NCBI GenBank assembly: GCA_021201565.1
Contig: JAJQES010000114.1
Coordinates: 1-42,444, forward strand
Reading direction: 5' to 3'
DNA from: Tannerellaceae bacterium
Lineage (GTDB): Bacteria > Bacteroidota > Bacteroidia > Bacteroidales > Tannerellaceae
DNA length: 42,444 nucleotides
Shown: piece after piece, positions 1 to 8,870 of the stretch
How positions within the stretch are numbered: position 1 is the stretch's first letter
Layout of the letters: the number at the start of each line of letters is the position of its first letter
Notes under the pieces: model-generated
Told to the model about the DNA's origin: nothing
Databases searched by the model: none
The model's input: the letters and a program-made list of their open reading frames with translations, nothing else
Translations under genes and position numbers: made by a program

Positions 1-460
1 TTCAAAAATACCATCTGGTCAGAGGGGACCCCGATAAACCGGGATGTTCCATTTGCAATCCCCGACTAAGGAGTATTAGAATCTGTGATTCTAAAAATAA
101 ATAAATACCGAATAAACCGGGACTTATATGTTAGTAAAGCGGATTATAAATCCCCTTCAACCAACAACAGCCCTTGGTAAACCGGGATATACCAACTGCA
201 GCGTTTCCGGCGGGCTATTATCAATTGTCCCTCCGGGACTTAGAGAGAATTTAACTGCTCTGAAGGATTGCCACGGGCTAACATATAGTACTCTCTGCGA
301 GGGTGAAAAGAGGGGAGAGAGCGTCTCTCAGGAGGAGGAAAATATGTTTTATAACCTATTTTGTAAACCCGGGATGGCATTTTGTTGATAAAAATTGCTA
401 TCCCGGTGTTGCAATATGGATATTTTTATTACATTTGCATGTACTATTCTAACTGAGTTT
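1..460. repeat. Gene-free mosaic of dispersed repeats
   Basis: No credible gene is seen here. The stretch is assembled from pieces found elsewhere in the window. Bases about 45-94 resemble the left part of the cloverleaf element at 19774-19889, with a small hairpin agaatctgtgattct. Bases 84-142 match 22499-22557 at 55 of 59 positions. Bases 228-246 repeat the tccctccgggacttagag motif of 22469-22486. Bases 275-344 resemble 26653-26724. An 86-codon open frame at 128-388 runs through these repeats and has no protein-like features, so I do not call it. The promoter of the next gene begins near 407. Confidence 0.75.
407..438 (+). promoter_or_regulatory. Bacteroidetes-type promoter of the AAA_14 ATPase gene
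   Basis: A tacatttgc box at 430-438 matches the Bacteroidetes -7 consensus TAnnTTTGC, and tgttg at 407-411 lies about 18 bases upstream as a -33 candidate. Transcription would start near 445. That is downstream of the upstream in-frame TTG (395) and ATG (416) and upstream of GTG 461, so it decides the start of the following gene. Confidence 0.5.
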
Positions 461-1639
461 GTGGAAACATTTTACAGAACACATAATTATTTGCTGGAAC
501 ACACGGAATCACCGGTGAGAAGGCTGTTAATGGACGAGATCAACTGGAACGACCGCCTGATCGGTATTAAAGGCTCCAGGGGGGTCGGGAAAACCACTTT
601 TCTGCTCGAATACGCGAAAGAATTTTTCGGGAAGGATAACCGGGAATGTCTCTATATAAATCTGAATCACTTTTATTTTACCGAACGTACCATTATAGAT
701 TTTGTAGCTGAGTTCCGGGCAAAGGGGGGAAAAGTGTTGTTGATTGACCAGGTATTCAAATATCCGGACTGGTCCCGTGAATTAAGATACTGCTACGATC
801 ATTTCCCGGATGTACGCATTGTATTCTCCGGTTCGTCCGTGATGCGGCTGAAAGAAGAGAATCCCGATTTGTCAGGAAAAGTAGTCTCCTACAACCTGCG
901 TGGCTTTTCTTTCCGGGAGTTTCTCAATTTAATGGCCGGAACTGCTTTCCCGGTGTATTCTTTTGAAGAAATCATCCAGGATCACCGGATCATCGCGGAA
1001 TCAATCTGTTCGCAGGTGAAACCCATGGCCTATTTTCAGGATTACCTGCATCATGGCTATTATCCGTTTTTTCTGGAAAAGAGAAACTTTTCAGAGAATC
1101 TGCTGAAGACTATGAATATGATGCTGGAGGTAGATGTTCTTTATATTAAACAAATAGAGCAAAGTTACCTGCCTAAAATGCGCAAATTATTATATTTGCT
1201 GGCGATCAGTGCTCCCTGTGCCCCGAATGTGAGTCAATTGAGTAAAGATATTGAAACCAGCCGGGCTACGGTAATGAACTATATTAAATACCTGACAGAC
1301 GCACGGTTAACCAATATGTTGTACACGGAAGGAGAAACATTTCCGAAAAAACCGGCTAAGGTGTACATGCACAATACTAATCTGATGTATCCCATCCGTC
1401 CGGAAGCGGTGAATGTGCAGTCTGTACGGGAGACATTCTTTTATAATATGTTGCATAAGGACCATAAATTGAATCTGGGAACCCGGAATGCACATTTTAT
1501 GGTAGATAAGGAATATAATTTCAAGATAGAAGAATCCCTGCGGGTGCGGAATCATCCCGGTATCTATTACGCAGTCGATAAAGCGGAGACCGGAGAAGGA
1601 AATCTGATCCCGCTGTGGCTGTTTGGGTTTTTGTATTGA
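461..1639 (+). CDS. AAA_14 / DUF4143 family ATP-binding protein
   Basis: Probable AAA-type P-loop ATPase of the AAA_14 plus DUF4143 class, common in Bacteroidales and of unknown cellular role. Seen with the GTG start at 461 (392 aa): Walker A GSRGVGKT at residues 38-45; a Walker B-like strand KVLLIDQ with D96 but Gln97 where the catalytic Glu normally sits; a sensor-like strand ending FSGSS; then the family signature NLRGFSFREFL. The C-terminal third has the DUF4143-type wHTH and nuclease-like fold region, including SRATVMNYIKYL. Longer starts at TTG 395 or ATG 416 are open, but the promoter lies inside them and residue 2 onward (ETFYRTHNYLLEH) looks like a normal family N-terminus. The start is moderately sure and the family is sure. 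Confidence 0.85.
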   Translation: METFYRTHNYLLEHTESPVRRLLMDEINWNDRLIGIKGSRGVGKTTFLLEYAKEFFGKDNRECLYINLNHFYFTERTIIDFVAEFRAKGGKVLLIDQVFKYPDWSRELRYCYDHFPDVRIVFSGSSVMRLKEENPDLSGKVVSYNLRGFSFREFLNLMAGTAFPVYSFEEIIQDHRIIAESICSQVKPMAYFQDYLHHGYYPFFLEKRNFSENLLKTMNMMLEVDVLYIKQIEQSYLPKMRKLLYLLAISAPCAPNVSQLSKDIETSRATVMNYIKYLTDARLTNMLYTEGETFPKKPAKVYMHNTNLMYPIRPEAVNVQSVRETFFYNMLHKDHKLNLGTRNAHFMVDKEYNFKIEESLRVRNHPGIYYAVDKAETGEGNLIPLWLFGFLY

Positions 1640-1645
1640 TTTTTT

Positions 1646-1775
1646 AGAAGTTAAGAAGTCAAGAAGTACAGAATATTTTTTTCTTCTTGACTTCTCACGA
1701 GCATAGCGAGTGATAACTTCTGAGAGAGCGTTAGCGAGCGGTAACTTCTTAACTACTTGTAATGAGCGAAGCGAA
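1646..1775. repeat. Inverted and tandem 'aagttaagaagtc' repeat upstream of nifJ
   Basis: aagttaagaagtcaagaagt near 1648-1667 can pair with cttcttgacttct at 1681-1693 and again with the later taacttcttaact. Two similar units follow (agcatagcgagtgataacttct and agcgttagcgagcggtaacttct types). The same vocabulary recurs at 19700-19735 and 19978-20034, so it is a dispersed family and not a nifJ-specific leader. Confidence 0.7.
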
Positions 1776-1809
1776 TTTTAAACGTGTTACTTAAATATTA
1801 TTTAAAAAG

Positions 1810-4800
1810 ATGGCAAAAGAGAAGAAATTTTTAACCTGTGATGGAAACCAGGCTGCCGCGCATATTTCTTATATGTTCAGCGAAGTAGCAGCAATCTATC
1901 CGATTACCCCATCTTCCACGATGGCAGAATATGTGGATGAGTGGGCTGCTGCCGGACGGAAAAACATTTTCGGCGAAACAGTTTTAGTACAGGAAATGCA
2001 ATCGGAAGCAGGAGCTGCCGGTGCGTTGCATGGTTCTTTGCAGGCGGGTGCGTTGACAACCACTTATACGGCTTCACAGGGATTGCTGCTGATGATCCCG
2101 AATATGTATAAAATTGCCGGGGAATTGCTGCCCAGTGTATTCCATGTGTCGGCCCGTACGATTGCATCCCATGCCCTTTCTATTTTTGGAGACCACCAGG
2201 ACGTGATGGCCTGCCGCCAGACCGGTTTTGCTATGCTGGCTGAAGGGTCTGTGCAGGAGGTGATGGACTTATCAGCCGTTGCTCACCTGGCTACTATCAA
2301 ATCACGTGTACCTTTTATTAACTTCTTCGACGGATTCCGTACGTCTCACGAGATCCAGAAGATTGAAGCATTGGAAAATGAAGACGTGGCTCACCTGATC
2401 AACCAGGAAGCGTTGGCCGAATTCCGTAACCGTGCCCTGAACCCGGAGAATCCGGTGGCCCGTGGTATGGCTGAAAATCCGGATGTATTCTTCCAGCACA
2501 GGGAGTCCAGCAACAAATATTATGAAAATGTTCCGGCTATCGTAGAGGAATATATGAATGAACTGTCCGCTATCACCGGACGTAAATATGGGTTGTTCGA
2601 TTATTATGGAGCAGACGATGCGGAACGGGTGATTATCGCGATGGGGTCGGCTACGGAAGCGATCCGTGAAGCGATTGACCACCTGGTGGCGCAGGGTGAA
2701 AAGGTAGGGTTGGTAGCCGTTCACCTGTACCGTCCGTTCTCAGCGAAACATTTCCTGGCTGCTGTCCCTAAAACAGCGAAACGGATTGCAGTATTAGACC
2801 GTACCAAAGAACCGGGTGCAAACGGCGAGCCGTTGTTCCTGGATGTAAAAGAGGTATTCTACGGAAAAGAAAACGCTCCGTTGATCGTAGGCGGACGTTA
2901 CGGACTTTCTTCAAAAGATACGACTCCGGCACAGATGATCGGTGTCTATGAAAATCTGGCTTTACCTGAACCGAAAGACCATTTCACCGTAGGTATCGTA
3001 GATGATGTCAACTTCTCCTCCTTACCTCCGAAAGAAGAGATTGCTTTAGGGGGTGACGGTATGTATGAAGCGAAGTTCTACGGTCTGGGGGCTGACGGTA
3101 CAGTAGGTGCTAACAAGAACTCCATCAAGATCATCGGAGATAATACCGATAAATATTGCCAGGCTTACTTCTCGTATGACTCTAAAAAGTCAGGCGGTTT
3201 CACCTGTTCACACCTCCGGTTCGGGGATACACCGATCCGTTCAACCTATCTGGTAAATACACCCAACTTTGTGGCATGCCACGTACAGGCTTACCTGCGT
3301 ATGTACGACGTGACCCGTGGGCTGCGTGAAAACGGAACTTTCCTGCTGAATACGGTGTGGAATGAAGAAGAACTGGATAAACACCTGCCGGTGAAAGTAA
3401 AACGGTACCTGGCACAGAAGAATATTTCTGTTTACTATATCAACGCGACCAAAATCGCGGAAGAAATCGGGTTAGGTAACCGCACCAATACGATCCTGCA
3501 ATCCGCTTTCTTCCGGATTACCCAGGTAATCCCTGTGGACCAGGCGATTGAAGAAATGAAGAAATTTATTGTGAAGTCGTATGGAAAGAAAGGGGAAGAC
3601 ATTGTAAATAAAAACTATGCGGCGGTTGACCGTGGCGGTGAATATAAACAGCTTCCTGTAAAACCGGAATGGGCAAACCTGCCGGACGAAGAGGCTGCCG
3701 CAAGTAACCAGCCGGACTTTATTAAGAATGTAGTCAATGTGATCAATGCACAGGATGGTGACCTGTTACCTGTATCAACGTTCGTAGGACGTGAAGATGG
3801 TACCTGGGGCCAGGGAACGGCTAAATATGAGAAACGGGGTGTGGCTGCTTATGTTCCGGAATGGATCTCCGGCAACTGTATCCAGTGTAACCAGTGTGCG
3901 TATGTATGTCCTCACGCTTCTGTCCGTCCGTTTGTGCTGGATGCTGCTGAGCAGGAAAAAGCACCGTTTACGGATATGCTCAAAGCCACCGGAAAACAGT
4001 TTGACGGCATGAAATTCCGTATCCAGGTAGCGGTATTAGACTGTCTGGGTTGTGGTAACTGTGTGGATGTCTGTCCGGGCAACAAACAGGGCAAAGCGTT
4101 GAAGATGGTAGAACTGGGTACGCAATACCATGAAGTGCCGAATTGGGAATACTGCGCGGAAGTAGTGACCAGCAAAGCCCATCTGGTGAATGTAAATGCT
4201 AATGTAAAGAATTCACAGTTTGCGACTCCGTTGTTTGAGTTCTCCGGAGCCTGTTCAGGTTGTGGTGAAACTCCTTATGTGAAACTGATCACTCAGTTGG
4301 TAGGTGACCGCCAGATGATTGCGAACGCGACAGGTTGTTCGTCTATCTATTCCGGTTCGGTTCCGTCCACTCCTTATACAACCAACGAAAAAGGACGGGG
4401 TCCGGCATGGGCGAACTCCCTGTTTGAAGACTTCGCTGAATTCGGTATGGGGATGAGCCTGGCCGTAGAAAAAATGCGTGACCGGTTGGTAAAACTGATG
4501 AAAGAGGCGATCGAAAAAGAGTGTCCGGCCGGAGCAAAAGATCTGTTTGAAGACTGGATCCTGAACAGGGAAAACGTTGAAAAAACGGTTGAGCTGGAAG
4601 CCAGAATCACTCCGCTGGTAAATGCGAATGCCGCTAACTGTCCGATCTGCCAAGAGATCGCTTCGCTGAGCAAATACCTGATCAAACAATCCCAGTGGAT
4701 CATTGGTGGTGACGGTGCTTCGTATGACATCGGTTTCGGTGGTCTGGACCACGTGATTGCTTCCGGGCGGAATGTGAATATCCTGGTATTGGACACGGAA

Positions 4801-5361
4801 GTATATTCCAATACAGGAGGCCAGTCCTCCAAAGCCACGCCGGTAGGGGCAATCGCTAAGTTTGCCGCGGCAGGTAAACGCATTCGTAAGAAAGACCTCG
4901 GCCTGATGGCTACCACGTATGGATATGTCTATGTGGCCCAGATTGCGATGGGAGCTAACCAGGCGCAAACCCTGAAAGCCATCCGTGAAGCAGAGGCGTA
5001 TGACGGACCTTCTCTGATCATTGCTTATTCTCCCTGTATTAACCACGGACTCCGTTCCGGTATGGGTAAGAGCCAGGCAGAACAGAAAAATGCGGTTGCA
5101 TGTGGATACTGGCATCTGTGGCGGTACAATCCGGCCCTGGAGGCAGAAGGACAGAATCCGTTCAGCCTGGATAGTAAGGAACCGGACTGGAGCAAATTCC
5201 AGGACTTCCTGAAAGGGGAGGTGCGTTTCTCTTCATTGATGAAACAATATCCACAGGAAGCGGCCGAATTGTTTGCCGCTGCCCAGGAAAATGCACAGTG
5301 GAGATACAACAACTACAAACGGTTGGCCAAACAACAATGGGGTGTGGACCCGGAAGCCTGA
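1810..5361 (+). CDS. nifJ: Pyruvate:ferredoxin (flavodoxin) oxidoreductase
   Basis: Homodimeric PFOR that oxidatively decarboxylates pyruvate to acetyl-CoA and CO2 in the cytoplasm and passes electrons to ferredoxin or flavodoxin, the normal anaerobic route in Bacteroidales. At 1183 aa it has full family length. Seen in order: the N-terminal TPP-pyrimidine domain (CDGNQAAAHISYMFSEVAAIYPITPSS); the transketolase C-like and gamma domains; two [4Fe-4S] ferredoxin motifs (CIQCNQCAYVCP about 689-700 and CLGCGNCVDVCP about 745-757); the proximal-cluster motif CSGCGE near 814-819; TPP-diphosphate binding GDGASYDIGFGG near 967-978 with YSNTGGQSS after it; and a C-terminal SPCINHG Cys near 1073, the likely fourth ligand of the proximal cluster. 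It appears monocistronic, with a strong terminator just downstream. Confidence 0.97.
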   Translation: MAKEKKFLTCDGNQAAAHISYMFSEVAAIYPITPSSTMAEYVDEWAAAGRKNIFGETVLVQEMQSEAGAAGALHGSLQAGALTTTYTASQGLLLMIPNMYKIAGELLPSVFHVSARTIASHALSIFGDHQDVMACRQTGFAMLAEGSVQEVMDLSAVAHLATIKSRVPFINFFDGFRTSHEIQKIEALENEDVAHLINQEALAEFRNRALNPENPVARGMAENPDVFFQHRESSNKYYENVPAIVEEYMNELSAITGRKYGLFDYYGADDAERVIIAMGSATEAIREAIDHLVAQGEKVGLVAVHLYRPFSAKHFLAAVPKTAKRIAVLDRTKEPGANGEPLFLDVKEVFYGKENAPLIVGGRYGLSSKDTTPAQMIGVYENLALPEPKDHFTVGIVDDVNFSSLPPKEEIALGGDGMYEAKFYGLGADGTVGANKNSIKIIGDNTDKYCQAYFSYDSKKSGGFTCSHLRFGDTPIRSTYLVNTPNFVACHVQAYLRMYDVTRGLRENGTFLLNTVWNEEELDKHLPVKVKRYLAQKNISVYYINATKIAEEIGLGNRTNTILQSAFFRITQVIPVDQAIEEMKKFIVKSYGKKGEDIVNKNYAAVDRGGEYKQLPVKPEWANLPDEEAAASNQPDFIKNVVNVINAQDGDLLPVSTFVGREDGTWGQGTAKYEKRGVAAYVPEWISGNCIQCNQCAYVCPHASVRPFVLDAAEQEKAPFTDMLKATGKQFDGMKFRIQVAVLDCLGCGNCVDVCPGNKQGKALKMVELGTQYHEVPNWEYCAEVVTSKAHLVNVNANVKNSQFATPLFEFSGACSGCGETPYVKLITQLVGDRQMIANATGCSSIYSGSVPSTPYTTNEKGRGPAWANSLFEDFAEFGMGMSLAVEKMRDRLVKLMKEAIEKECPAGAKDLFEDWILNRENVEKTVELEARITPLVNANAANCPICQEIASLSKYLIKQSQWIIGGDGASYDIGFGGLDHVIASGRNVNILVLDTEVYSNTGGQSSKATPVGAIAKFAAAGKRIRKKDLGLMATTYGYVYVAQIAMGANQAQTLKAIREAEAYDGPSLIIAYSPCINHGLRSGMGKSQAEQKNAVACGYWHLWRYNPALEAEGQNPFSLDSKEPDWSKFQDFLKGEVRFSSLMKQYPQEAAELFAAAQENAQWRYNNYKRLAKQQWGVDPEA

Positions 5362-5382
5362 TAGGTAGCATATAATAAATGG

Positions 5383-5414
5383 TGAGGTATCCTGTTATGG
5401 GGTACCTCATTTTT
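5383..5414 (+). terminator. Rho-independent terminator of nifJ
   Basis: A perfect 10-bp stem (tgaggtatcc at 5383-5392, gggtacctca at 5400-5409, one T-G pair) with a 7-base loop is followed at once by ttttt. It lies 22 bases after the nifJ stop. Confidence 0.85.
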
Positions 5415-5436
5415 ATTTTATGTTTTAAACACTTTC

Positions 5437-5564
5437 TGGATGAAGGGGATATATTATTCCCGGCTGATTGGTGTACGGACTTGTAATCCGTTTTGTTAAA
5501 TTGGATTAGATATCCAAAGAGGAAAGAGCTGGAGCCGGGGATTGCAAATCCCCTCCGTCCAAAA
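5437..5564. repeat. Cloverleaf-like repeat element A, copy 1
   Basis: Outer arms (tggatgaaggggat... and ...atcccctccgtcca) enclose two small hairpins, acggacttgtaatccgt and ttggattagatatccaa. It is a direct copy of 6244-6363 and a relative of 19774-19889. It lies downstream of the toxin gene (minus strand) and nifJ, between convergent genes. Confidence 0.8.
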
Positions 5565-5585
5565 AGATTCTGCTTAATTCCTTTC

Positions 5586-5912
5586 TTATACCTGGATTAT
5601 TGAGTCTACTAAATTTTCTAAACCTGCCGGGTCCTGGCGACAGCACCAAACAGCAAAAATATAGATTGTATCCTGTTCCTGATAATAAAGGATTTTATAT
5701 AGACCTTTGTAAGTGATCAGGGAACGGTAAGTTTGAGAAGTTTCCTGATAAAATCCTTCTACTTTACCTGCTTCCGGATGGTTTTGTAATATTTGTCCCG
5801 TATCGTAAATTTCATTTACGATACGATAGGCTCTTTGCTCACTGTATTGTGCATAATAATTGAAGACTTCATCTAAATGAGATAAAGCCATCTCTAACCA
5901 TACCAAGGTCAT
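5586..5912 (-). CDS. RelE/ParE superfamily toxin of a type II toxin-antitoxin pair
   Basis: A 108-aa protein with the look of the RelE/ParE fold: an N-terminal strand then a helical hairpin (ALSHLDEVFNYYAQYSEQRAYRIVNEI), an NHPEAGKVEGF turn, then the antiparallel sheet (TYRSLITYKGLYKILYYQEQDTIYIFAVWCCRQDPAGL). The RSL..YKGLYKILYY strand pattern and the terminal RQDP are typical of ParE-like toxins, which act on gyrase or, for RelE, on ribosome-bound mRNA; which target applies cannot be read here. Its ATG at 5912 overlaps the stop of the upstream antitoxin gene by 4 bases, so the two are translationally coupled. The cassette is flanked by element A copies. Confidence 0.8.
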   Translation of the reverse strand: MTLVWLEMALSHLDEVFNYYAQYSEQRAYRIVNEIYDTGQILQNHPEAGKVEGFYQETSQTYRSLITYKGLYKILYYQEQDTIYIFAVWCCRQDPAGLENLVDSIIQV

Positions 5913-6139
5913 GAGAAGCGTTTTTTATATCTGTCCATAACCTTATCATGGGGCACATATTTACCGGCAGCCTGTTCTTCTTTTGCCTGTTCCAGTTGTG
6001 CCCATTTTTCTTCTGACGTAAACTGGCAAGGCAATGGTCTTTGCAATTTGGTTAAAAAATCATCCAGAATTACATCATCCTCCAAAGATAAAACTGCCTG
6101 GATGGCAGATAATTTTTTATTTTGTAAGTCTGTATTCAT
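5909..6139 (-). CDS. Antitoxin of the RelE/ParE-type pair
   Basis: A small acidic/basic protein of 76 aa directly upstream of, and overlapping, the toxin gene, which is the standard order for type II pairs. The N-terminal half (NTDLQNKKLSAIQAVLSLED) is helical. The C-terminal half (EEKWAQLEQAKEEQAAGKY...KVMDRYKKRFS) looks like the extended toxin-wrapping tail. The frame stays open upstream to 6361, but that part lies in element A copy 2, and the -7 box and palindrome sit just before ATG 6139, so I choose 6139. The antitoxin family is inferred from context and is not recognised by a strong motif. Confidence 0.7.
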   Translation of the reverse strand: MNTDLQNKKLSAIQAVLSLEDDVILDDFLTKLQRPLPCQFTSEEKWAQLEQAKEEQAAGKYVPHDKVMDRYKKRFS

Positions 6140-6140
6140 A

Positions 6141-6160
6141 GCAAATCTATAATTAATTAT
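6141..6160 (-). promoter_or_regulatory. Toxin-antitoxin promoter with palindromic operator candidate
   Basis: Read on the minus strand, TAGATTTGC (6149 to 6141) is a -7 consensus box immediately before the antitoxin ATG. A perfect 12-base palindrome ATAATTAATTAT (6149-6160) abuts it. By analogy with type II systems this is where an antitoxin or toxin-antitoxin complex would bind to repress itself; that is inference. Confidence 0.45.
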
Positions 6161-6243
6161 CAAAAGTAAGTTTTTCTCTTCACTTAACCAAAGATGTTTC
6201 TTTAATAAAATGGAATCCGGATGGGTAGATAACAGATCTCCTT

Positions 6244-6363
6244 TGGATGAAGGGGATATATTATCTCCGGCTGATTGGTGTACGGATTTGTAATCCGTTT
6301 TGTTAAATTGGATTAGAAATCCAAAGATTAAACAGTCGGGTTGCAAATCTCCTCCGTCCAAAA
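6244..6363. repeat. Cloverleaf-like repeat element A, copy 2
   Basis: It has the same orientation as 5437-5564 and is largely identical through the central part, with hairpins acggatttgtaatccgt and ttggattagaaatccaa. With the antitoxin promoter and the receptor promoter it fills the 307-base gap 6140-6446. Confidence 0.8.
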
Positions 6364-6446
6364 TTTACTATTCTTTTGGGTAGTTGCGGTTGTGGATATA
6401 GTCAAAAATATATACATTTAACCCCTGAGAGAGAATTCAATTGTAT

Positions 6447-8858
6447 ATGAATAAATTGTTGAAGGGAATCCCCCTGCTAATCCTTTATGCCCTTTTTTGG
6501 CCTTTTCTATCTTATGCCCAGACATATACTATCAGTGGATATATACGGGACCATCATACCAAGGAGTGTTTAATTGGTGCAACGGTCTATGAACCCGGCC
6601 TCCGCCAGGGAAGTGTGACCAATTCGTATGGTTTTTATAGTCTGACTTTACCGGCTGGCGAAGTACAGGTTGCTTTTTCGTATGTAGGCTATCAGACTAC
6701 GGTCATGCAATTTTCACTCCGGAGTGATACCACTCTACAGATTATGTTGACCCCGGCTACGGCTGAATTGGGTGAGGTGGTGGTGATGGGTGGTAATCCT
6801 GCGTTGCGGGCGGCGCGTCCGGGCACGATGGATGTACCCATCGAACAAATCAACAGCATGCCGGCTCTGCTGGGAGAAACGGACCTGATGAAATCCCTCC
6901 AGCTTCTTCCGGGAGTGCAGACTACTTCAGAAGGGAAAAGCGATATTTCTGTCCGGGGCGGTGGACCGGACCAGAACCTGATCCTGCTGGATGGCATCCC
7001 AATCTATAATCCGAATCATATTTTTGGTTTCCTGTCCATCTTTAATACGGACGCGATTAAGAATGTAACGCTCTATAAATCGGGTTTTCCGGCACGTTTT
7101 GGGGGACGGCTTTCTTCGGTGGTGGACATTCAGACCAAAGAAGGCAATAAACAGGAATTTAAAGGGTCTGCTACTATTGGGATACTCGCTGCGAAGGCAA
7201 ATATTGAGGGCCCGTTGATCAAAGATAAAACCTCGTTTACCCTTTCGGTGCGGCGTACCTATATTGACCTGTTTATGGACCAGATCACGAAGTGGATCAA
7301 CCAGGCAGACGAGTCTATCTCAAATGAAAATAAATATAATCTGTTCTTTTACGATATTAATGCAAAGCTGCACCATCAGTTGTCGAATAAAACCTCTATG
7401 TATGTGATGTTTTATAACGGACAGGATAAATTAAAGACCCAATATGGAAACCGGGAGGGGTACAGTGGGGAGTATGAAGTACTGACCAACCAGGACTGGA
7501 AGTGGGGGAGTACGATAGCCGCGGTGCGCCTTAACCGGGTGCTGGCCGGGAATGCGTTCCTGAACACGACCGTGTCTTTTAACAATTATCATTATAAGAC
7601 ATTTCTTCAGAAACAATATGAAGATTATTGGGGCTACAGTAATGAGACCCGGATGGACCGTATTTTTTATGATTCGGGTATCCGTGATTACAGTTTTGTG
7701 TCGGATCTTGATTATATCCCTGCTCCGGGCCACTATATCCGGAGCGGACTGGCGTATACCTATCATAATTTTAAGCCCGAAGTATTGAATGCGGAGGTGC
7801 AGGACCGGACCACAGATCTGTTTAAAAGTTCTTCCGGGGAGCGGATACATACGCATGAAGTAGCCCTCTATGCGGAAGATGACTGGGACGTGACGGAACG
7901 GTTGCGGGCCAACATCGGATTCCGGTACTCGCTGTTCCAGGTAAAGAATAAAACATGGCATAGTTTCGACCCGCGTCTCTCCTTCCGCTACCTGTTGACA
8001 GATGCGATCTCTTTAAAAGCAGGTTATTCGCAGATGAAGCAATTTATTCATCTGTTGTCCAGTAACACCCTCTTCCTGCAAACAGACCTGTGGGTGCCGG
8101 TGACTGATAAAGTTTCTCCCATGAGTTCACACCAGATTTCCGCCGGTGCTTTCTTTCAGTTGCCTCACCAGTTGGAGTTTACGGTGGAAGGATATTATAA
8201 GGGGATGAAGAATGTGGTGGAATACAAAGACGGAGCCTCTTTTGTGGGTGGTTCGGGTAACTGGGAAAATAAAGTGGAAGCTGGCGATGGAAGGGCATAC
8301 GGGATTGAGTTTTCGGTGCAGAAGAAGTTGGGTAATACGACCGGTTGGATTTCCTATACGTTGGCAAAGACAGAACGAAAGTTTAAAGAGATCAATTACA
8401 ACGAATGGTTTCCGGCTAAATATGACCGCCGCCATAACCTGAATGTTACGCTGACCCATCAGTTAAGTGAGAAGTTTGATTTGTCTGCCAATTGGGTTTG
8501 TTCGTCCGGGAATGTGATCACTCTGCCGCTGGAACGGATTGTGAGCGGTGATATTCCGGATGACTCCTTTTTCTGGCGGGAAGTATTTCAACAGTTTGAC
8601 CACCGCAACAATTACAGATTGAGTACCTATCACCGGCTGGATGTGGGAGTGAGTTACTTTACAAAACGGAACGCGCGCAGGTATGGGGTGCTGAATCTCA
8701 GTATTTATAACCTCTATAACCGGCAGAATCCGTTGTTACTGTATGCGGATGTCATAGACGAGGAAGATGAGTCTGGTGCCTGGAAATCCAAACAGGTATT
8801 AAAGCAGGTCACTATTTTTCCTATCATGCCTTCTTTGTCATTTACCTATTATTTTTAA
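6447..8858 (+). CDS. TonB-dependent outer-membrane receptor with carboxypeptidase-like N-terminal domain
   Basis: Outer-membrane active transporter of about 803 aa powered by TonB; the substrate is unknown. Seen: a signal peptide ending at SYAQ (about residue 25); a carboxypeptidase regulatory-like beta-sandwich (TISGYIRDHHTKECLIGATVYEPG, about 27-110); a plug domain (LMKSLQLLPGVQTTSEGKSD, ISVRGGGPDQNLILLDGIPIYN, about 150-240); then a 22-strand-type barrel ending in aromatic FTYYF. The next gene, 12 bases downstream, encodes a DUF4249 lipoprotein, a standing partner of this receptor subclass, so the two likely form one uptake complex different from classical SusCD. Start: TTG at 6441 is also open, but ATG 6447 gives a normal signal peptide. 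Confidence 0.93.
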   Translation: MNKLLKGIPLLILYALFWPFLSYAQTYTISGYIRDHHTKECLIGATVYEPGLRQGSVTNSYGFYSLTLPAGEVQVAFSYVGYQTTVMQFSLRSDTTLQIMLTPATAELGEVVVMGGNPALRAARPGTMDVPIEQINSMPALLGETDLMKSLQLLPGVQTTSEGKSDISVRGGGPDQNLILLDGIPIYNPNHIFGFLSIFNTDAIKNVTLYKSGFPARFGGRLSSVVDIQTKEGNKQEFKGSATIGILAAKANIEGPLIKDKTSFTLSVRRTYIDLFMDQITKWINQADESISNENKYNLFFYDINAKLHHQLSNKTSMYVMFYNGQDKLKTQYGNREGYSGEYEVLTNQDWKWGSTIAAVRLNRVLAGNAFLNTTVSFNNYHYKTFLQKQYEDYWGYSNETRMDRIFYDSGIRDYSFVSDLDYIPAPGHYIRSGLAYTYHNFKPEVLNAEVQDRTTDLFKSSSGERIHTHEVALYAEDDWDVTERLRANIGFRYSLFQVKNKTWHSFDPRLSFRYLLTDAISLKAGYSQMKQFIHLLSSNTLFLQTDLWVPVTDKVSPMSSHQISAGAFFQLPHQLEFTVEGYYKGMKNVVEYKDGASFVGGSGNWENKVEAGDGRAYGIEFSVQKKLGNTTGWISYTLAKTERKFKEINYNEWFPAKYDRRHNLNVTLTHQLSEKFDLSANWVCSSGNVITLPLERIVSGDIPDDSFFWREVFQQFDHRNNYRLSTYHRLDVGVSYFTKRNARRYGVLNLSIYNLYNRQNPLLLYADVIDEEDESGAWKSKQVLKQVTIFPIMPSLSFTYYF

Positions 8859-8870
8859 ACAGTGCATATC

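Noticed and set aside
128-388. 86-codon open frame
   Set aside because: It runs through several dispersed repeats, has no signal or domain, and no promoter-like box near its start.
395-460. N-terminal extension of the AAA_14 protein (TTG 395, ATG 416)
   Set aside because: The promoter with an exact -7 box lies inside the extension and the extra residues look non-native.
4255-5115. 286-codon antisense frame inside nifJ
   Set aside because: Shadow of the nifJ coding strand; basic, low-complexity translation with no domain.
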